NCBI GenBank assembly: GCA_902574035.1
Contig: CACGMC010000002.1
Location: 124,001-188,000, forward strand
Length of the DNA stretch: 64,000 bases
Direction of reading: 5' to 3'
Origin: an uncultured Pelagibacteraceae bacterium
GTDB lineage: Bacteria > Pseudomonadota > Alphaproteobacteria > Pelagibacterales > Pelagibacteraceae
Position 1 is the first letter of the stretch; each line of letters starts with the position of its first letter. Under the pieces are notes generated by a model. That model was not told where the DNA came from. It did no database searches and worked only from the letters and a program-made list of their open reading frames with translations. Position numbers and translations under genes: made by a program. This document shows positions 18,835 through 28,283 of the stretch, piece by piece.

Positions 18835-20210
18835 TTTAAAAAGAAATATGAGCCGATACCTAAGAAAGATAAAAAACCTATTACGTCAGTTATTGTTGTC
18901 ACAAAAACACTTGAAGCTAGCGCTGGATCAATGTTAGCCTTTTTAAGAGATACTGGAACTAATATGCCAAACAATCCGGCAACAATCATATTTAACACCA
19001 TAGATATACCTATTAATAAAGAAAGTTTAGACTCTTGAAACCAAAACTGAACTATAATTGCAGTGATGATTGCAAAAATTATTCCATTTAAAATACCGAT
19101 TAAAAATTCTTTGCCTACGATTTTATTAAAATTTCCTGAAGATAATTCCTTTGTTGCTATAGCTCTAATTGTAACTGCTAAAGTTTGCATACCTGCATTA
19201 CCGCCCATAGATGCAACTATAGGCATTAAAAATGCTAGAGCTACCATTTGTTCTATTGATGCGCCAAATAAACTAATCACCCAAGTAGCCAAAAGTGCAG
19301 TAAAAAGATTTAGAAGTAACCAATTAAATCTTCTTTTTGTTTTTATAATAACACTATCAGTTATTTCTTCATCTCCTACACCAGCTAATCTTAGTACGTC
19401 CTCTTCAGCTTCTTCTTGAACTACAGTAACAACGTCATCTGCGGTAATCATTCCTACCAATTTATTATTTTTATTAACTACTCCTGCAGACACAAGATTA
19501 TAATTTTCAAATGTATGTCCTACTTCTTCCTTGTCCATATTAACAGAAATTAAAACTGGCATTTCTCGCATAATTGAATTCATTTTTTTTTCCCTAGGTG
19601 TTCTCAAAACTCTTGAAGATGGAACAATTCCAATTGGTTTAAATTCATTATCTACAACAAATATTTCTAAAAATTCTTCTGGTAGATCTTTACTTTCTCT
19701 TAAATAATCAATTGTTTGACCAACTGACCAATCACTAGGAACAGCTGTAAATTCTCTTTGCATTATTCTTGCAGCTGAGTCCTCTGGATAACTTAATCCT
19801 TCTTCTAATAAAAATCTGTCTTTTGGTGGGAGTTTGTCCAGTACGGAGTTTTTCTTTTCTTTATTTAAATTTTCAATAATTGATATCGCATTATCAGACT
19901 CCAATCTTTTAATTATTTTTGCTATCGAGTCTGAAGATAGAAGTTGTAAAATTTCAGTTTGTATTGACTCATTTATTTCTACAAATATTTCAGGATCAAT
20001 GTCAAATTCTTCAATTTCTATTAATTTTGCTCTAGTTTCAGATGATAAGTTTTCTATTAAATTCGCAACATCTGAAGGATGTAAATCTTCTAAAGTTTGA
20101 TTTATAAATTTAATATCTAAAGCTTTAATTTTATCACTAAAAATACTTAAAAACTCTTTGTTAAAATCAAAGTTAACGTTTTTACCACCTATTGATTTAA
20201 TTAAACTCAT
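18831..20210 (-). CDS. mgtE: Magnesium transporter MgtE
   Basis: Inner-membrane Mg2+ channel of the MgtE/SLC41 family. Domain order: MgtE N-domain (helical repeats, residues ~25-140, with LHPSDVANLIENL), two CBS domains (~145-270, containing MITADDVVTVV), a plug helix, then about five membrane helices in the last 170 residues. These helices contain MPIVASMGGNAGMQTLAV, the conserved pore signature. 459 residues, normal length. No Mg-responsive leader is evident in the short upstream gap. Confidence 0.95.
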   Translation of the reverse strand: MSLIKSIGGKNVNFDFNKEFLSIFSDKIKALDIKFINQTLEDLHPSDVANLIENLSSETRAKLIEIEEFDIDPEIFVEINESIQTEILQLLSSDSIAKIIKRLESDNAISIIENLNKEKKNSVLDKLPPKDRFLLEEGLSYPEDSAARIMQREFTAVPSDWSVGQTIDYLRESKDLPEEFLEIFVVDNEFKPIGIVPSSRVLRTPREKKMNSIMREMPVLISVNMDKEEVGHTFENYNLVSAGVVNKNNKLVGMITADDVVTVVQEEAEEDVLRLAGVGDEEITDSVIIKTKRRFNWLLLNLFTALLATWVISLFGASIEQMVALAFLMPIVASMGGNAGMQTLAVTIRAIATKELSSGNFNKIVGKEFLIGILNGIIFAIITAIIVQFWFQESKLSLLIGISMVLNMIVAGLFGILVPVSLKKANIDPALASSVFVTTITDVIGFLSFLGIGSYFFLN

Positions 20211-20230
20211 AAATATCCTTGATATCTTTT

Positions 20231-20259
20231 TTGAGACTAATAGTTCATAAAATGATAAA
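20231..20259 (+). promoter_or_regulatory. Candidate lipB promoter
   Basis: TTGAGA (20231-20236), 17-bp spacer and GATAAA (20254-20259), 11 bp before the lipB ATG. It overlaps the candidate mgtE promoter on the other strand. Motif match only, in A+T-rich DNA. Confidence 0.35.
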
Positions 20260-20265
20260 ATTCAA
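20237..20265 (-). promoter_or_regulatory. Candidate mgtE promoter
   Basis: On the minus strand TTGAAT (20260-20265), 17-bp spacer and TATTAG (20237-20242), 27 bp before the mgtE ATG. It overlaps the lipB candidate, so the divergent genes may compete for RNA polymerase. Motif match only. Confidence 0.35.
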
Positions 20266-20270
20266 ATTAA

Positions 20271-20882
20271 ATGAGCATAGAGATTAAAATTAGTAAAAAT
20301 AGAATACCTTATAAAAAAGCTATGTTTATTCTTGAAAAACGAGTTGAGGATGTAAAAAGGGGCATTAAAAAAGAATTAATATGGATTTTAGAACATCCTA
20401 AGACATACACTGGGGGTATTAGGTCAAGTAAAGATGAAATTTTAGATAAAAAAATAAAAGTTATTAAAACTAATAGAGGTGGAAAAATTACGCTACATAA
20501 TCCAGGTCAAAAAATCATTTATTTTGTTATAGATTTAAATAAAAGAAAAAAAGATATAAGATTGTTTATTAAGACTTTAGAAGAAAGCATTATAGAACTT
20601 TTAAAAAAATATAATATTAATGCAAATGCTGACAGAAAAAATATAGGTATATGGGTAAAAAACAAAAAAATTTCAGCTATAGGTGTTAGGGTTAAGAGAT
20701 GGATTGCTTATCACGGCTGTTCAATTAATATTAGTAATAACTTGGCAGATTATAAGAAAATAGTTCCTTGTGGTTTAAGCAATGAAATGGTCACATCGTT
20801 TGCCAGTTTAAAAATTAAAAAAGTGAGTAATTTGAACAATAATATAAAAAAAATTTTTGTAAAAAATTTATCTAAAATATAA
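20271..20882 (+). CDS. lipB: Octanoyltransferase LipB
   Basis: Transfers octanoyl from acyl carrier protein to lipoyl domains, the first step of de novo lipoate attachment. Catalytic residues are visible: Lys133 in KKISAIG and Cys167 in VPCGLS, almost the E. coli numbering (135/169). RGGKITLHNPGQ corresponds to the substrate-binding RGG..T.HGPGQ loop, with Asn instead of the usual Gly after His. 203 residues, complete. Its 3' end overlaps the convergent pseudouridine synthase by 15 bp. Confidence 0.95.
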   Translation: MSIEIKISKNRIPYKKAMFILEKRVEDVKRGIKKELIWILEHPKTYTGGIRSSKDEILDKKIKVIKTNRGGKITLHNPGQKIIYFVIDLNKRKKDIRLFIKTLEESIIELLKKYNINANADRKNIGIWVKNKKISAIGVRVKRWIAYHGCSINISNNLADYKKIVPCGLSNEMVTSFASLKIKKVSNLNNNIKKIFVKNLSKI

Positions 20883-21770
20883 ATTTAAATTTTTTTTAAA
20901 TATATTATCAGGTTCAGCTTGGTAATTAAACTTTTTATCATTTTTGATAAATTTAATTTTAAATGAATGCAACATCATAGGCTGATCTTTAAAAATCTTA
21001 TTTTTTTTTAAGTTATATTTTTGGTCCCCAATAATTGGGAAGCCTCTTATATAAAGCTGCTTTCTTAATTGATGTTTTCTGCCAGTTTTTGGATTTAATT
21101 CAAGCAAAGAATATTTACTATTAGATTTTAAAACTTTTAAAAAAGTAACAGCTTTCAACTTTGTTTCTTTATTTTTTTCATTATAAGTAAGAATGTCATC
21201 CATTTTTTTCAAATTTTTAGGTACTTCACCTTTAACTACTGCTAAATAAGTTTTGTGAATTTTTCTTATTCTAAACAACGATGTAAAGAACTGAGCTGAC
21301 TCTCTATGTTTCGCTATTAAAAAAATTCCTGAGGTTTCTTTATCTAGTCTATGAACAATATAAGGCTTTGTATATTTGAAGTATTTAGTTTTTTTTAAAA
21401 TATCAATTATATTTTTTAAATTGTTTGTACCTGACTGAACAGCAATCCCTCTGGGTTTATTAATTAAAATGTAATCACTATCATCATAAATAACAAATTC
21501 TTCTAATTTGTTGCTTTCTTTAATCGAAGGCAGATAATTAATTTTTTTTTTTAAATCTGTAGGTTTATATTTTGACAAGTTATATATTGAAATACTATCA
21601 CCCTCGGAAAGTCTAAATGATGATTTAATTCTTTTGTTATTTACCTTAATTTTATTTTTTCTTAATAATTTTTGAATTAGTGAATTAGGTAGATTAATTA
21701 CTTCCTCTTTAAGCCATTTGTCTAGACGAGATTTGTGATAACTTTTGTTAACTATAAACTTATCTGGCAT
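20868..21770 (-). CDS. RluC/RluD-family pseudouridine synthase
   Basis: Isomerises uridines in 23S rRNA. Residues ~15-75 form an S4-like RNA-binding domain (RLDKWLKEEV ... IKVNNKRI). The catalytic domain contains VHRLDKETSGIFLIAK with the catalytic Asp in HRLD, and NPKTGRKHQLRKQL. 300 residues. Closest by pattern to RluC (955/2504/2580 sites), but RluC and RluD are hard to separate by eye. It is immediately upstream in position of rplQ but transcribed after it, and may be the last gene of the ribosomal run. Confidence 0.9.
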   Translation of the reverse strand: MPDKFIVNKSYHKSRLDKWLKEEVINLPNSLIQKLLRKNKIKVNNKRIKSSFRLSEGDSISIYNLSKYKPTDLKKKINYLPSIKESNKLEEFVIYDDSDYILINKPRGIAVQSGTNNLKNIIDILKKTKYFKYTKPYIVHRLDKETSGIFLIAKHRESAQFFTSLFRIRKIHKTYLAVVKGEVPKNLKKMDDILTYNEKNKETKLKAVTFLKVLKSNSKYSLLELNPKTGRKHQLRKQLYIRGFPIIGDQKYNLKKNKIFKDQPMMLHSFKIKFIKNDKKFNYQAEPDNIFKKNLNLYFR

Positions 21771-21782
21771 GTAAAACTTACT

Positions 21783-22226
21783 TTATTTGCCTGCTGCTTG
21801 AGCTTTTTCTGGAGACTTCTTTTCTTTATTAGCTTCTTTTTTGGGCTTGTCAACTTTTTTTGCTTCTGTATTTCTGTCAACTAATTCTATTACTGCCATT
21901 GGAGCATCATCCCCTGTTCTAAAACCTGCTTTTAAAACTCTTGAGTAACCTCCATTTCTTTTACTGTATCTTTTAGATAATTCATTAAAAACTTTTTTAA
22001 CTGACGATTGATTTTGCAATTTTGAAAAAAGTTTTTTTTTATTATTTAAGTCGTTTTTTTTTCCTATGGTGATTACTTTATCTATTTGAGGCTTAAGTTC
22101 TTTGGCTTTTGGCAGAGTAGTAATTATTTGCTCATATTTAATTAAAGAATTAAGCATGTTTTTAAATAAAGCTTTCCTATGTTCAGACGTCCTGTTTAGC
22201 TTTCTGTAACCTAAATTGTGTCTCAT
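21783..22226 (-). CDS. rplQ: 50S ribosomal protein L17
   Basis: Large-subunit protein near the tunnel exit. Begins with the conserved [20 protein letters not shown]. 147 residues: the core ends near residue 115, followed by a lysine/alanine-rich tail ([11 protein letters not shown]... AAGK) longer than in E. coli, as seen in several alphaproteobacteria. Last ribosomal gene of the block; shares one base with the rpoA stop. Confidence 0.97.
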   Translation of the reverse strand: MRHNLGYRKLNRTSEHRKALFKNMLNSLIKYEQIITTLPKAKELKPQIDKVITIGKKNDLNNKKKLFSKLQNQSSVKKVFNELSKRYSKRNGGYSRVLKAGFRTGDDAPMAVIELVDRNTEAKKVDKPKKEANKEKKSPEKAQAAGK

Positions 22227-23260
22227 TAATAACTATTTTCCTCAAGTTTTTTTGACATTTCAGCAATATTATCTGGTGGCCAATTTGGTATTTCCATACC
22301 TAAATATAAAGACATCGTACTAAGTACTTCTTTAATCTCGTTAAGGGACTTTCTTCCAAAATTTGGAGTTCTTAACATTTCTGGTTCTGTCTTTTGAACT
22401 AAATCCCCGATATATATTATGTTGTCATTTTTTAAACAGTTCATTGATCTTACTGAAAGCTCAAGTTCTTCCACTCTTTTTAACAGATTTTTGTTAAATT
22501 CTGGTTCTGAAGATTTGACTTCTTTTACGACTTCTTTTGGATCTTCAAAATTAACAAACATTGAAAGTTGGTCTTGAAATATTCTTGCTGAATAAGCAAT
22601 AGCGTCCTCCGCAGCAACAGTTCCATTTGTTTCTACGTTCATTACTAATTTGTCGTAATCAAGAGCACTTCCAGCTCGAGTATTTTCTATAGAAAATGAT
22701 ACTTTTTTAACCGGGCTAAATAAAGAGTCTATAGAAATTAATCCAAGGGGACTATCTTCAGATCTATTTTTTGGAGCTGGTACATAACCTTTTCCAGAAT
22801 TTACAAATAATTCCATGTGAAAATTTGTTTTTTCATCAACATTACAAATAGTTTGTTCTGGGTTTAAAATTTCTATCTCTGGACTTAAAGTTATATCTTT
22901 TGCTTTAACTTCTTTTGGTCCCTTAACATCTAACACGATTTTTTTTGAACTTGTTGAATTTGATTTAATTGCCAAATTTTTTACATTTAAAACGATGTCA
23001 GTCACATCTTCTCTGACACCTTTAATAGATGAAAATTCATGTAAAACTCCATCAATTTGTATTGCTGTAACTGCTGCACCTTGGATAGAAGATAATAATA
23101 TTCTTCTTAAAGAATTTCCGATTGTTTGACCAAAACCTTTTTCTAAAGGTTCAGCTACAACTTTTGCAAAGGATTTATCATCGTTACTTGTTATATTAAG
23201 TTTATTTGGTTTTATTAAATCTTTCCAATTTTTATCTATTATATTAGTGCTTGACTGCAT
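22226..23260 (-). CDS. rpoA: RNA polymerase alpha subunit
   Basis: Scaffold of RNA polymerase. The N-terminal dimerisation domain shows [20 protein letters not shown] and [12 protein letters not shown]; the flexible linker is followed by the C-terminal DNA/activator-binding domain with [13 protein letters not shown] and the [10 protein letters not shown] helix-hairpin-helix. 344 residues, normal. Overlaps rpsK and rplQ by one base each. Confidence 0.98.
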   Translation of the reverse strand: MQSSTNIIDKNWKDLIKPNKLNITSNDDKSFAKVVAEPLEKGFGQTIGNSLRRILLSSIQGAAVTAIQIDGVLHEFSSIKGVREDVTDIVLNVKNLAIKSNSTSSKKIVLDVKGPKEVKAKDITLSPEIEILNPEQTICNVDEKTNFHMELFVNSGKGYVPAPKNRSEDSPLGLISIDSLFSPVKKVSFSIENTRAGSALDYDKLVMNVETNGTVAAEDAIAYSARIFQDQLSMFVNFEDPKEVVKEVKSSEPEFNKNLLKRVEELELSVRSMNCLKNDNIIYIGDLVQKTEPEMLRTPNFGRKSLNEIKEVLSTMSLYLGMEIPNWPPDNIAEMSKKLEENSY

Positions 23261-23700
23261 TAAACTCTCCTTTTTTTTGGTGGTCTAGTTCCATTGTGTG
23301 GCATTGGTGTCGTATCCTTAATTGAAATAATTTTAAAACCTCTTGATTGTAAAGATCTCAAGGCTGTTTCTCTTCCAGAACCAGGACCTTTTACTTGAAC
23401 GGTTAAAGTTCTTAAACCCATTTCATATGCTTTTGCACCTGCATCGTCAGCAGCAACTTGCGCAGCGTAAGGTGTGGATTTCCTTGAACCTTTAAATCCT
23501 TTAGAGCCAGCAGATGACCAAGAAATAACATTTCCTGTTTCATCGGCTATAGATATTATAGTATTGTTGAAAGTAGAATTAACAAAAGCTATTCCAGAAG
23601 TAATATTTCTTTTAACTTTTTTCTTTTTTTTAAATTGGGTCTCTTTTTTTTTTATTTCTTTGGACTCTACTTCTTTTTTTTCGACAATCTTTTTATTCAT
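23260..23700 (-). CDS. rpsK: 30S ribosomal protein S11
   Basis: Platform protein of the small subunit. The core [15 protein letters not shown] and [13 protein letters not shown] is intact and the end [13 protein letters not shown]-like segment is present ([13 protein letters not shown]). 146 residues: about 18 extra N-terminal residues rich in Lys/Glu compared with the usual ~128. No better internal start was evident, since upstream spacing to rpsM is only 2 bp from this ATG. Confidence 0.97.
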   Translation of the reverse strand: MNKKIVEKKEVESKEIKKKETQFKKKKKVKRNITSGIAFVNSTFNNTIISIADETGNVISWSSAGSKGFKGSRKSTPYAAQVAADDAGAKAYEMGLRTLTVQVKGPGSGRETALRSLQSRGFKIISIKDTTPMPHNGTRPPKKRRV

Positions 23701-23702
23701 AA

Positions 23703-24086
23703 TTATTTCTTAAGTGGTGTTAATTTTTTTCCTGCTATAGCAATCGCTTTTCCTTTTCTTGTTCTCGCATTACAATGGGTTCTTTGACCTCTTACAGGTA
23801 GCTTTTTTTTGTGTCTACTGCCTCTATATGTTGCAAGATCAACTAATCTTTTAATGTTAACAGATATATCCCTTCTTAAGTCACCCTCAACTTTGTGATT
23901 GCTATCTATATATTCTCTAATTTTTAAAACCTGTTCTTCCGAAAGTTGGTTCACTCTTGTGCTCTCTGAAATGTTTAGTTTTTTACAAATTTTTTTTGAA
24001 GAATATAAGCCGATTCCGTGGATATATGTTAAGGCTATGCTGACAACTTTGTTTTGTGGAATGTTTATTCCTGCTATACGAGCCAT
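23703..24086 (-). CDS. rpsM: 30S ribosomal protein S13
   Basis: Head protein contacting the P-site tRNA and L5. Starts [13 protein letters not shown] and contains the TYIHGIG helix-two-turn-helix and the C-terminal [15 protein letters not shown] motif. 127 residues. First gene of the alpha segment (rpsM-rpsK-rpoA-rplQ), with its own candidate promoter just upstream. rpmJ (L36) is not encoded beside it. Confidence 0.98.
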   Translation of the reverse strand: MARIAGINIPQNKVVSIALTYIHGIGLYSSKKICKKLNISESTRVNQLSEEQVLKIREYIDSNHKVEGDLRRDISVNIKRLVDLATYRGSRHKKKLPVRGQRTHCNARTRKGKAIAIAGKKLTPLKK

Positions 24087-24113
24087 AATTTAATGGGTTT
24101 AATTTATAAAGCG

Positions 24114-24142
24114 TATTTAATGACGTTATTGGTCAATGTCAA
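24114..24142 (-). promoter_or_regulatory. Candidate internal promoter for rpsM-rpsK-rpoA-rplQ
   Basis: On the minus strand TTGACA (24137-24142), 17-bp spacer and TAAATA (24114-24119), in the 58-bp gap between adk and rpsM. The perfect -35 begins right after the adk stop codon. The predicted start (~24107) leaves a leader of about 20 nt before rpsM. The gap is unusually long for this block, which supports a real promoter. Confidence 0.55.
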
Positions 24143-24144
24143 CC

Positions 24145-24711
24145 CTATATAGCGGAAATAATATCGCTTATTTCATCGCTTATTTGGTCTATTGGTCTTT
24201 CTCCATCAACTATCTTTAATAAATTCATTTTTTTATAATGTTCAATTATTGGTGCAGTAGATTTTTCATAAGTTTCATATCGTTTAATAGCTATCTCCTC
24301 ACTATCATCAGGTCTTTTTTCTTTTGTTTTTCTTTCTAATATTCTTTTAACAACTGTTTTTAAACTAACTGATAATTTCAAAACAATACCAATTTTTTGT
24401 TGGTTTTTATTTAAAAAATTATCCAAATTATGAGCTTGATTTAAATTTCTTGGGTATCCATCGAAAATAATTCTATTTTTATATTTTGTATTAGAAATTG
24501 TTTTATATATTAAATCAGAGACAATTTCATCTGATACTAATGAGCCTGAATTTATGACTGAGGAAATTTTTTTTCCAATTTCAGTATTTTTTGACATTTC
24601 TTTTCTTAAAAATTCACCAGTTGATAACTGAAACATGTTAAATTTGTTTGAAATGAATTTTGATTGAGTACCTTTGCCAGCTCCAGGTGGTCCAAAAATA
24701 ATTATATTCAT
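24145..24711 (-). CDS. adk: Adenylate kinase
   Basis: Interconverts ATP + AMP and 2 ADP. P-loop FGPPGAGKGTQ at residues 6-16, AMP-binding FDGYPRNLNQA, and the RKTKEKRPDD region. 188 residues: the short-lid type, lacking the ~30-residue LID insertion with its zinc-binding or Tyr motif. That type is common in alphaproteobacteria. Lies between secY and rpsM, the usual place, 4 bp after secY. Confidence 0.97.
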   Translation of the reverse strand: MNIIIFGPPGAGKGTQSKFISNKFNMFQLSTGEFLRKEMSKNTEIGKKISSVINSGSLVSDEIVSDLIYKTISNTKYKNRIIFDGYPRNLNQAHNLDNFLNKNQQKIGIVLKLSVSLKTVVKRILERKTKEKRPDDSEEIAIKRYETYEKSTAPIIEHYKKMNLLKIVDGERPIDQISDEISDIISAI

Positions 24712-24715
24712 TTAA

Positions 24716-26017
24716 TTATTTCCCGAATTTAGCTTTTTTAATTAGAGACTCATACTGAGAGCTCATTAGTCTAGTTTGGACTTGCGTTACTGTATCCATT
24801 GCGACTACTACAACAATTAATATTGATGTACCACCAAGATAAAATGGTATTGGGTATCTTGCTATTAAAAACTCAGGCATTAAACATACAATCGTTAAAT
24901 ACATAGCTCCTATTGTAGTAAGTCTTGTTAAAATTGTTTCTATGTACTCTGCTGTTCTTTCTCCTGGTCTAATTCCAGGAATATAACCACCGTACTTTCT
25001 TAAATTTTCTGCTGTCTCTTTAGGATTAAAAACGATCGAAGTATAAAAAAAAGAGAAGAAAATAATACCAAATGCATACAAAGCCATATACAACGGCTGA
25101 CCTTGAGTGAAGAGAGATGAAAAATTAATAAACAAATCAGACTCAGCAAAACCGAAGTTACTCATAGTTATCGGTAATAATAGTAAAGCTGAAGCAAAAA
25201 TTGCCGGTATAACACCTGCAGTATTTATTTTGAGTGGAAGATGAGAAGACTCACCCCCATAAATTTTATTTCCCATTTGTCTTTTTGGATAGTTAATTAA
25301 AATTTTTCTAACAGCTCTCTCAAAAAAAACAATAAATAGAACAGTTAAAATTACTAAAATAAAAATCCCAACAATCATAACCGCTGATAATGCACCGGTT
25401 CTTCCAAGCTCAAAAGTTGAAGCTAAGGCTCTAGGTATTTCAGCCACTATCCCAGAAAAAATTATAAGTGAAATACCGTTTCCTATGCCTCTTAGTGTAA
25501 TTTGTTCGCCCAGCCACATTAAAAAAGTTGTTCCTGCCACTAATGATATAGTTGTTGTAATTCTAAAATACATACCTGGCTCTATAACGAGATTGCCTGC
25601 ATTTTCAATTCCTACGGCTACTCCATAACCTTGCAATCCAGCAATTAATACAGTTCCATATCTTGTAATTTGAGTTATCTTTTTTCTCCCGATTTCACCT
25701 TGTTCTTTTAAATTTTTAAAATAATCTGAAGTACCGGTTAATAATTGTACTATAATTGAAGAGGATATATATGGCATTATACCTAAAGCAAATATTGCCA
25801 TTCTAGTAACTGCTCCTCCAGAAAACATATTAAACATCCCAAGTAGACCTTTTTGACTTGTAGACATTATCTCTTTCAAAGCATCTGGGTCTATACCTGC
25901 TAATGGAACATAAGTACCTAATCTATAAACAATCAGCAAAAAAATAGTGAAAAATATTCTATTTTTTAAATCTGTTGCATGACTAAAAGCACCAGGATTT
26001 AAATTTTCACTAGACAT
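24716..26017 (-). CDS. secY: Protein translocase subunit SecY
   Basis: Channel subunit of the Sec translocon, inner membrane. 433 residues with ten hydrophobic helices. Conserved segments: YRLGTYVPLAGID, the FNMFSGGAVTRMAIFALGIMPYI plug/TM2 region, YPKRQMGNKIYGG in the large cytoplasmic loop, and PGIRPGERT before the last helices. Full length. Sits between rplO and adk as in most bacteria; SecE is at 48653-48844 in the same block. Confidence 0.98.
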   Translation of the reverse strand: MSSENLNPGAFSHATDLKNRIFFTIFLLIVYRLGTYVPLAGIDPDALKEIMSTSQKGLLGMFNMFSGGAVTRMAIFALGIMPYISSSIIVQLLTGTSDYFKNLKEQGEIGRKKITQITRYGTVLIAGLQGYGVAVGIENAGNLVIEPGMYFRITTTISLVAGTTFLMWLGEQITLRGIGNGISLIIFSGIVAEIPRALASTFELGRTGALSAVMIVGIFILVILTVLFIVFFERAVRKILINYPKRQMGNKIYGGESSHLPLKINTAGVIPAIFASALLLLPITMSNFGFAESDLFINFSSLFTQGQPLYMALYAFGIIFFSFFYTSIVFNPKETAENLRKYGGYIPGIRPGERTAEYIETILTRLTTIGAMYLTIVCLMPEFLIARYPIPFYLGGTSILIVVVVAMDTVTQVQTRLMSSQYESLIKKAKFGK

Positions 26018-26022
26018 AATTT

Positions 26023-26475
26023 TTAGTTTTTAATTAGTGTTAATTTTCCACCAATTTTTTCAATTTTTTCTTTGGCTTGTTTCGAAACAAAATTTGCTGA
26101 TAAATTCACCTTAATTTTAATCTCCCCTTTACCTAAAATTTTTAATTTTTCATATTTTTTTGATATAATTTTTTTGCTTTGTAGTGTTTTTAGATCGAGG
26201 TTATTGTCCAATTTAATTTTTTTTTGATCGAAAAAACTTTGTAATCTAGATAGATTTAATATTGCAGTATTAGCAACTTTAAATGATTTAAATCCCCTTT
26301 TAGGTAACCTTCTAAATAAAGGCATTTGTCCACCTTCAAAACTTTTTATAGCAACACCAGATCTAGCCTTTTGACCTTTATGGCCCCTTCCCGATGTTTT
26401 ACCTTTTCCGGAACCAATACCTCTACCTGGTCTAATTTTTTTTTTATTTGTCTTTATTAAATTATTGAGTTTCAT
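26023..26475 (-). CDS. rplO: 50S ribosomal protein L15
   Basis: Large-subunit core protein. The glycine/arginine-rich N-terminus RPGRGIGSGKGKTSGRGHKGQK and the MPLFRRLPKRGF motif are present. 150 residues. Its start codon shares one base with the rpsE stop, so rpmD (L30), which normally lies between these two genes, cannot be here. Confidence 0.98.
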   Translation of the reverse strand: MKLNNLIKTNKKKIRPGRGIGSGKGKTSGRGHKGQKARSGVAIKSFEGGQMPLFRRLPKRGFKSFKVANTAILNLSRLQSFFDQKKIKLDNNLDLKTLQSKKIISKKYEKLKILGKGEIKIKVNLSANFVSKQAKEKIEKIGGKLTLIKN

Positions 26476-26978
26476 TATTTATTTTCTCTTTTCGAAACAA
26501 TTTCAGATATTTTTTTACCTCTTATTGATGACAAAATTTTTGGTGAAATTTGTGACTTAAGCCCATTCACACATGCTTTAAGGACATTGTGTGGGTTTGC
26601 TGACCCGAGTGATTTTGCAACCACGTCTTGAATACCTAAAACTTCACAAACTGATCTAATTGCTCCACCTGCAATAATTCCGGTTCCAGCTGGAGCAGAT
26701 CTCATGAAGACTTTGCCTGATCCATTTTTTCCTTTTACATCATGATGTAAAGTTCTACCGTCTTTTAATGGTATTTTTACCTGATTTCTTTTTGCAACTT
26801 CTGTAGCTTTTTTTATAGCATCTGGAACTTGTTTTGATTTACCCTGTCCTATACCTATTGATCCTTTTTGATTCCCTACAACCACAAGAGCAGCGAACCC
26901 AAATCTTCTACCACCTTTTACAACTTTAGTTATTCTATTTATAGCTACTAATTTTTCTTTATATTCAGTTTCGCTCAT
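26475..26978 (-). CDS. rpsE: 30S ribosomal protein S5
   Basis: Small-subunit protein important for decoding accuracy. The double-stranded RNA-binding N-domain has [21 protein letters not shown]; the C-domain has [16 protein letters not shown] and [12 protein letters not shown]. 167 residues, normal. The Gly/Arg loop that carries spectinomycin-resistance changes looks wild-type. Confidence 0.98.
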   Translation of the reverse strand: MSETEYKEKLVAINRITKVVKGGRRFGFAALVVVGNQKGSIGIGQGKSKQVPDAIKKATEVAKRNQVKIPLKDGRTLHHDVKGKNGSGKVFMRSAPAGTGIIAGGAIRSVCEVLGIQDVVAKSLGSANPHNVLKACVNGLKSQISPKILSSIRGKKISEIVSKRENK

Positions 26979-27332
26979 TTATATTTTCAATCCGTTTTTC
27001 CTTAATGAATCTGCAAAAGCTTTTATTCGGCCATGATATTTATAGCCTCCTCTATCGAAATACACACTGTTTATTTTTTTTTCTTTTGCTCTTTTTGCTA
27101 GCAACTCACCTAATATATTAGATAAATCCATTTTCTTTGTTTTTGTTTTCTTTAAATCTTTTTCATTTGATGATGCTGAAACTAAAGTTTTGCTTATTTT
27201 ATCGTCTATAATTTGAGCAGAAATATTTTTAGATGATTTAAAGACTGTAATTCTTAGTTTATTTGAATTAACGTTTTTTAATTTTTTTCTATTTCTTATT
27301 TTTCTTTTTATTTTGGAACTAATTTTTTTCAT
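26979..27332 (-). CDS. rplR: 50S ribosomal protein L18
   Basis: Binds 5S rRNA. 117 residues with KKISSKIKRKIRNRKKLK at the start (very basic), RITVFKSSKNISAQIID, and the C-terminal FDRGGYKYHGRIKAFADSLR motif. Contiguous with rpsE and rplF. Confidence 0.97.
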   Translation of the reverse strand: MKKISSKIKRKIRNRKKLKNVNSNKLRITVFKSSKNISAQIIDDKISKTLVSASSNEKDLKKTKTKKMDLSNILGELLAKRAKEKKINSVYFDRGGYKYHGRIKAFADSLRKNGLKI

Positions 27333-27878
27333 TTATTTTTTCTTTCCCTCTTTTCTTAAAACATACTGATTTCTTTCTTTAATGCCTTTACCTTTGTAAG
27401 GCTCTACCGGCTTTAGAGATTTTATATCTGAAGCTATTTTGGATACGAGTTCTTTATCTACACCATTTATTTTTATAACTGTCTGTTTTTCTACTTGTAT
27501 TTTTACATCTTTAGGAAATTTAAAATTAACATCATGACTGAAACCAATTTGTAAATTTAAAGTCTCACCTTTTAAATTAGCTCTAAAACCCACTCCATTT
27601 AATTCTAATATTTTTTCGTGCCCCTTAGAAACGCCTATGACTGCATTATTAATTAAGCTTCTATAAGTGCCCCATAAAAGTTGGGTTTTGTTGTCTGTTT
27701 TTTTGCTTATAGGAAGAATTTGAAATTCATTTTTTTCATTTACCTTTGATGAAAAAATCTTATCATTAATAAACAGAGATTTATTTCCCTTTGGTCCAAC
27801 TACAGTAATTTTGTCACCCTCGATTTTGATCGATGTATCTTTTGGTAAAACTATAATTTTTTTTCCAATTTTAGACAT
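27333..27878 (-). CDS. rplF: 50S ribosomal protein L6
   Basis: Two-domain protein near the factor-binding centre. MSKIGKKIIVLPKDT start, GPKGNKSL, and the C-terminal signature KPVEPYKGKGIKERNQ. 181 residues, complete. One-base overlap with rpsH upstream. Confidence 0.98.
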   Translation of the reverse strand: MSKIGKKIIVLPKDTSIKIEGDKITVVGPKGNKSLFINDKIFSSKVNEKNEFQILPISKKTDNKTQLLWGTYRSLINNAVIGVSKGHEKILELNGVGFRANLKGETLNLQIGFSHDVNFKFPKDVKIQVEKQTVIKINGVDKELVSKIASDIKSLKPVEPYKGKGIKERNQYVLRKEGKKK

Positions 27879-28276
27879 TAAAATACCTTACAGATTATTT
27901 CTCCACCTATGTTATTTTTTCTTGCCTCAATATCTGACATTACGCCCTGCGATGTAGATATTATAGCCATACCTAATCCATTTTGTATTTTTGGTATACT
28001 AGTAGCTCTCGAATATACTCTTCTACCTGGCTTAGATATTCGTTTAATTTCTTTAATCACTGGAATGCCTTCATAATATTTTAAGTTTACTTTAATCACC
28101 TTTTTGTTATTTTCGCTACTTTCTAAAAAAAAATTATTTATATACCCTTCAGTTTTTAGGATTTCTAATATTTTAGATCTAAATTTTGATGCCGGTATAT
28201 TGACAGAATTTAAATTTCTCATCTGTCCATTTCTAATTCTTGTAAACATATCTCCTATCGGATCAACTAAAGTCAT
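27878..28276 (-). CDS. rpsH: 30S ribosomal protein S8
   Basis: Binds the central domain of 16S rRNA; in E. coli it is the spc-operon translational repressor. DPIGDMFTRIRNGQM start and the C-terminal GLGMAIISTSQGVMSDIEARKNNIGGEIIC signature region. 132 residues. Confidence 0.98.
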   Translation of the reverse strand: MTLVDPIGDMFTRIRNGQMRNLNSVNIPASKFRSKILEILKTEGYINNFFLESSENNKKVIKVNLKYYEGIPVIKEIKRISKPGRRVYSRATSIPKIQNGLGMAIISTSQGVMSDIEARKNNIGGEIICKVF

Positions 28277-28283
28277 ATTCCTC

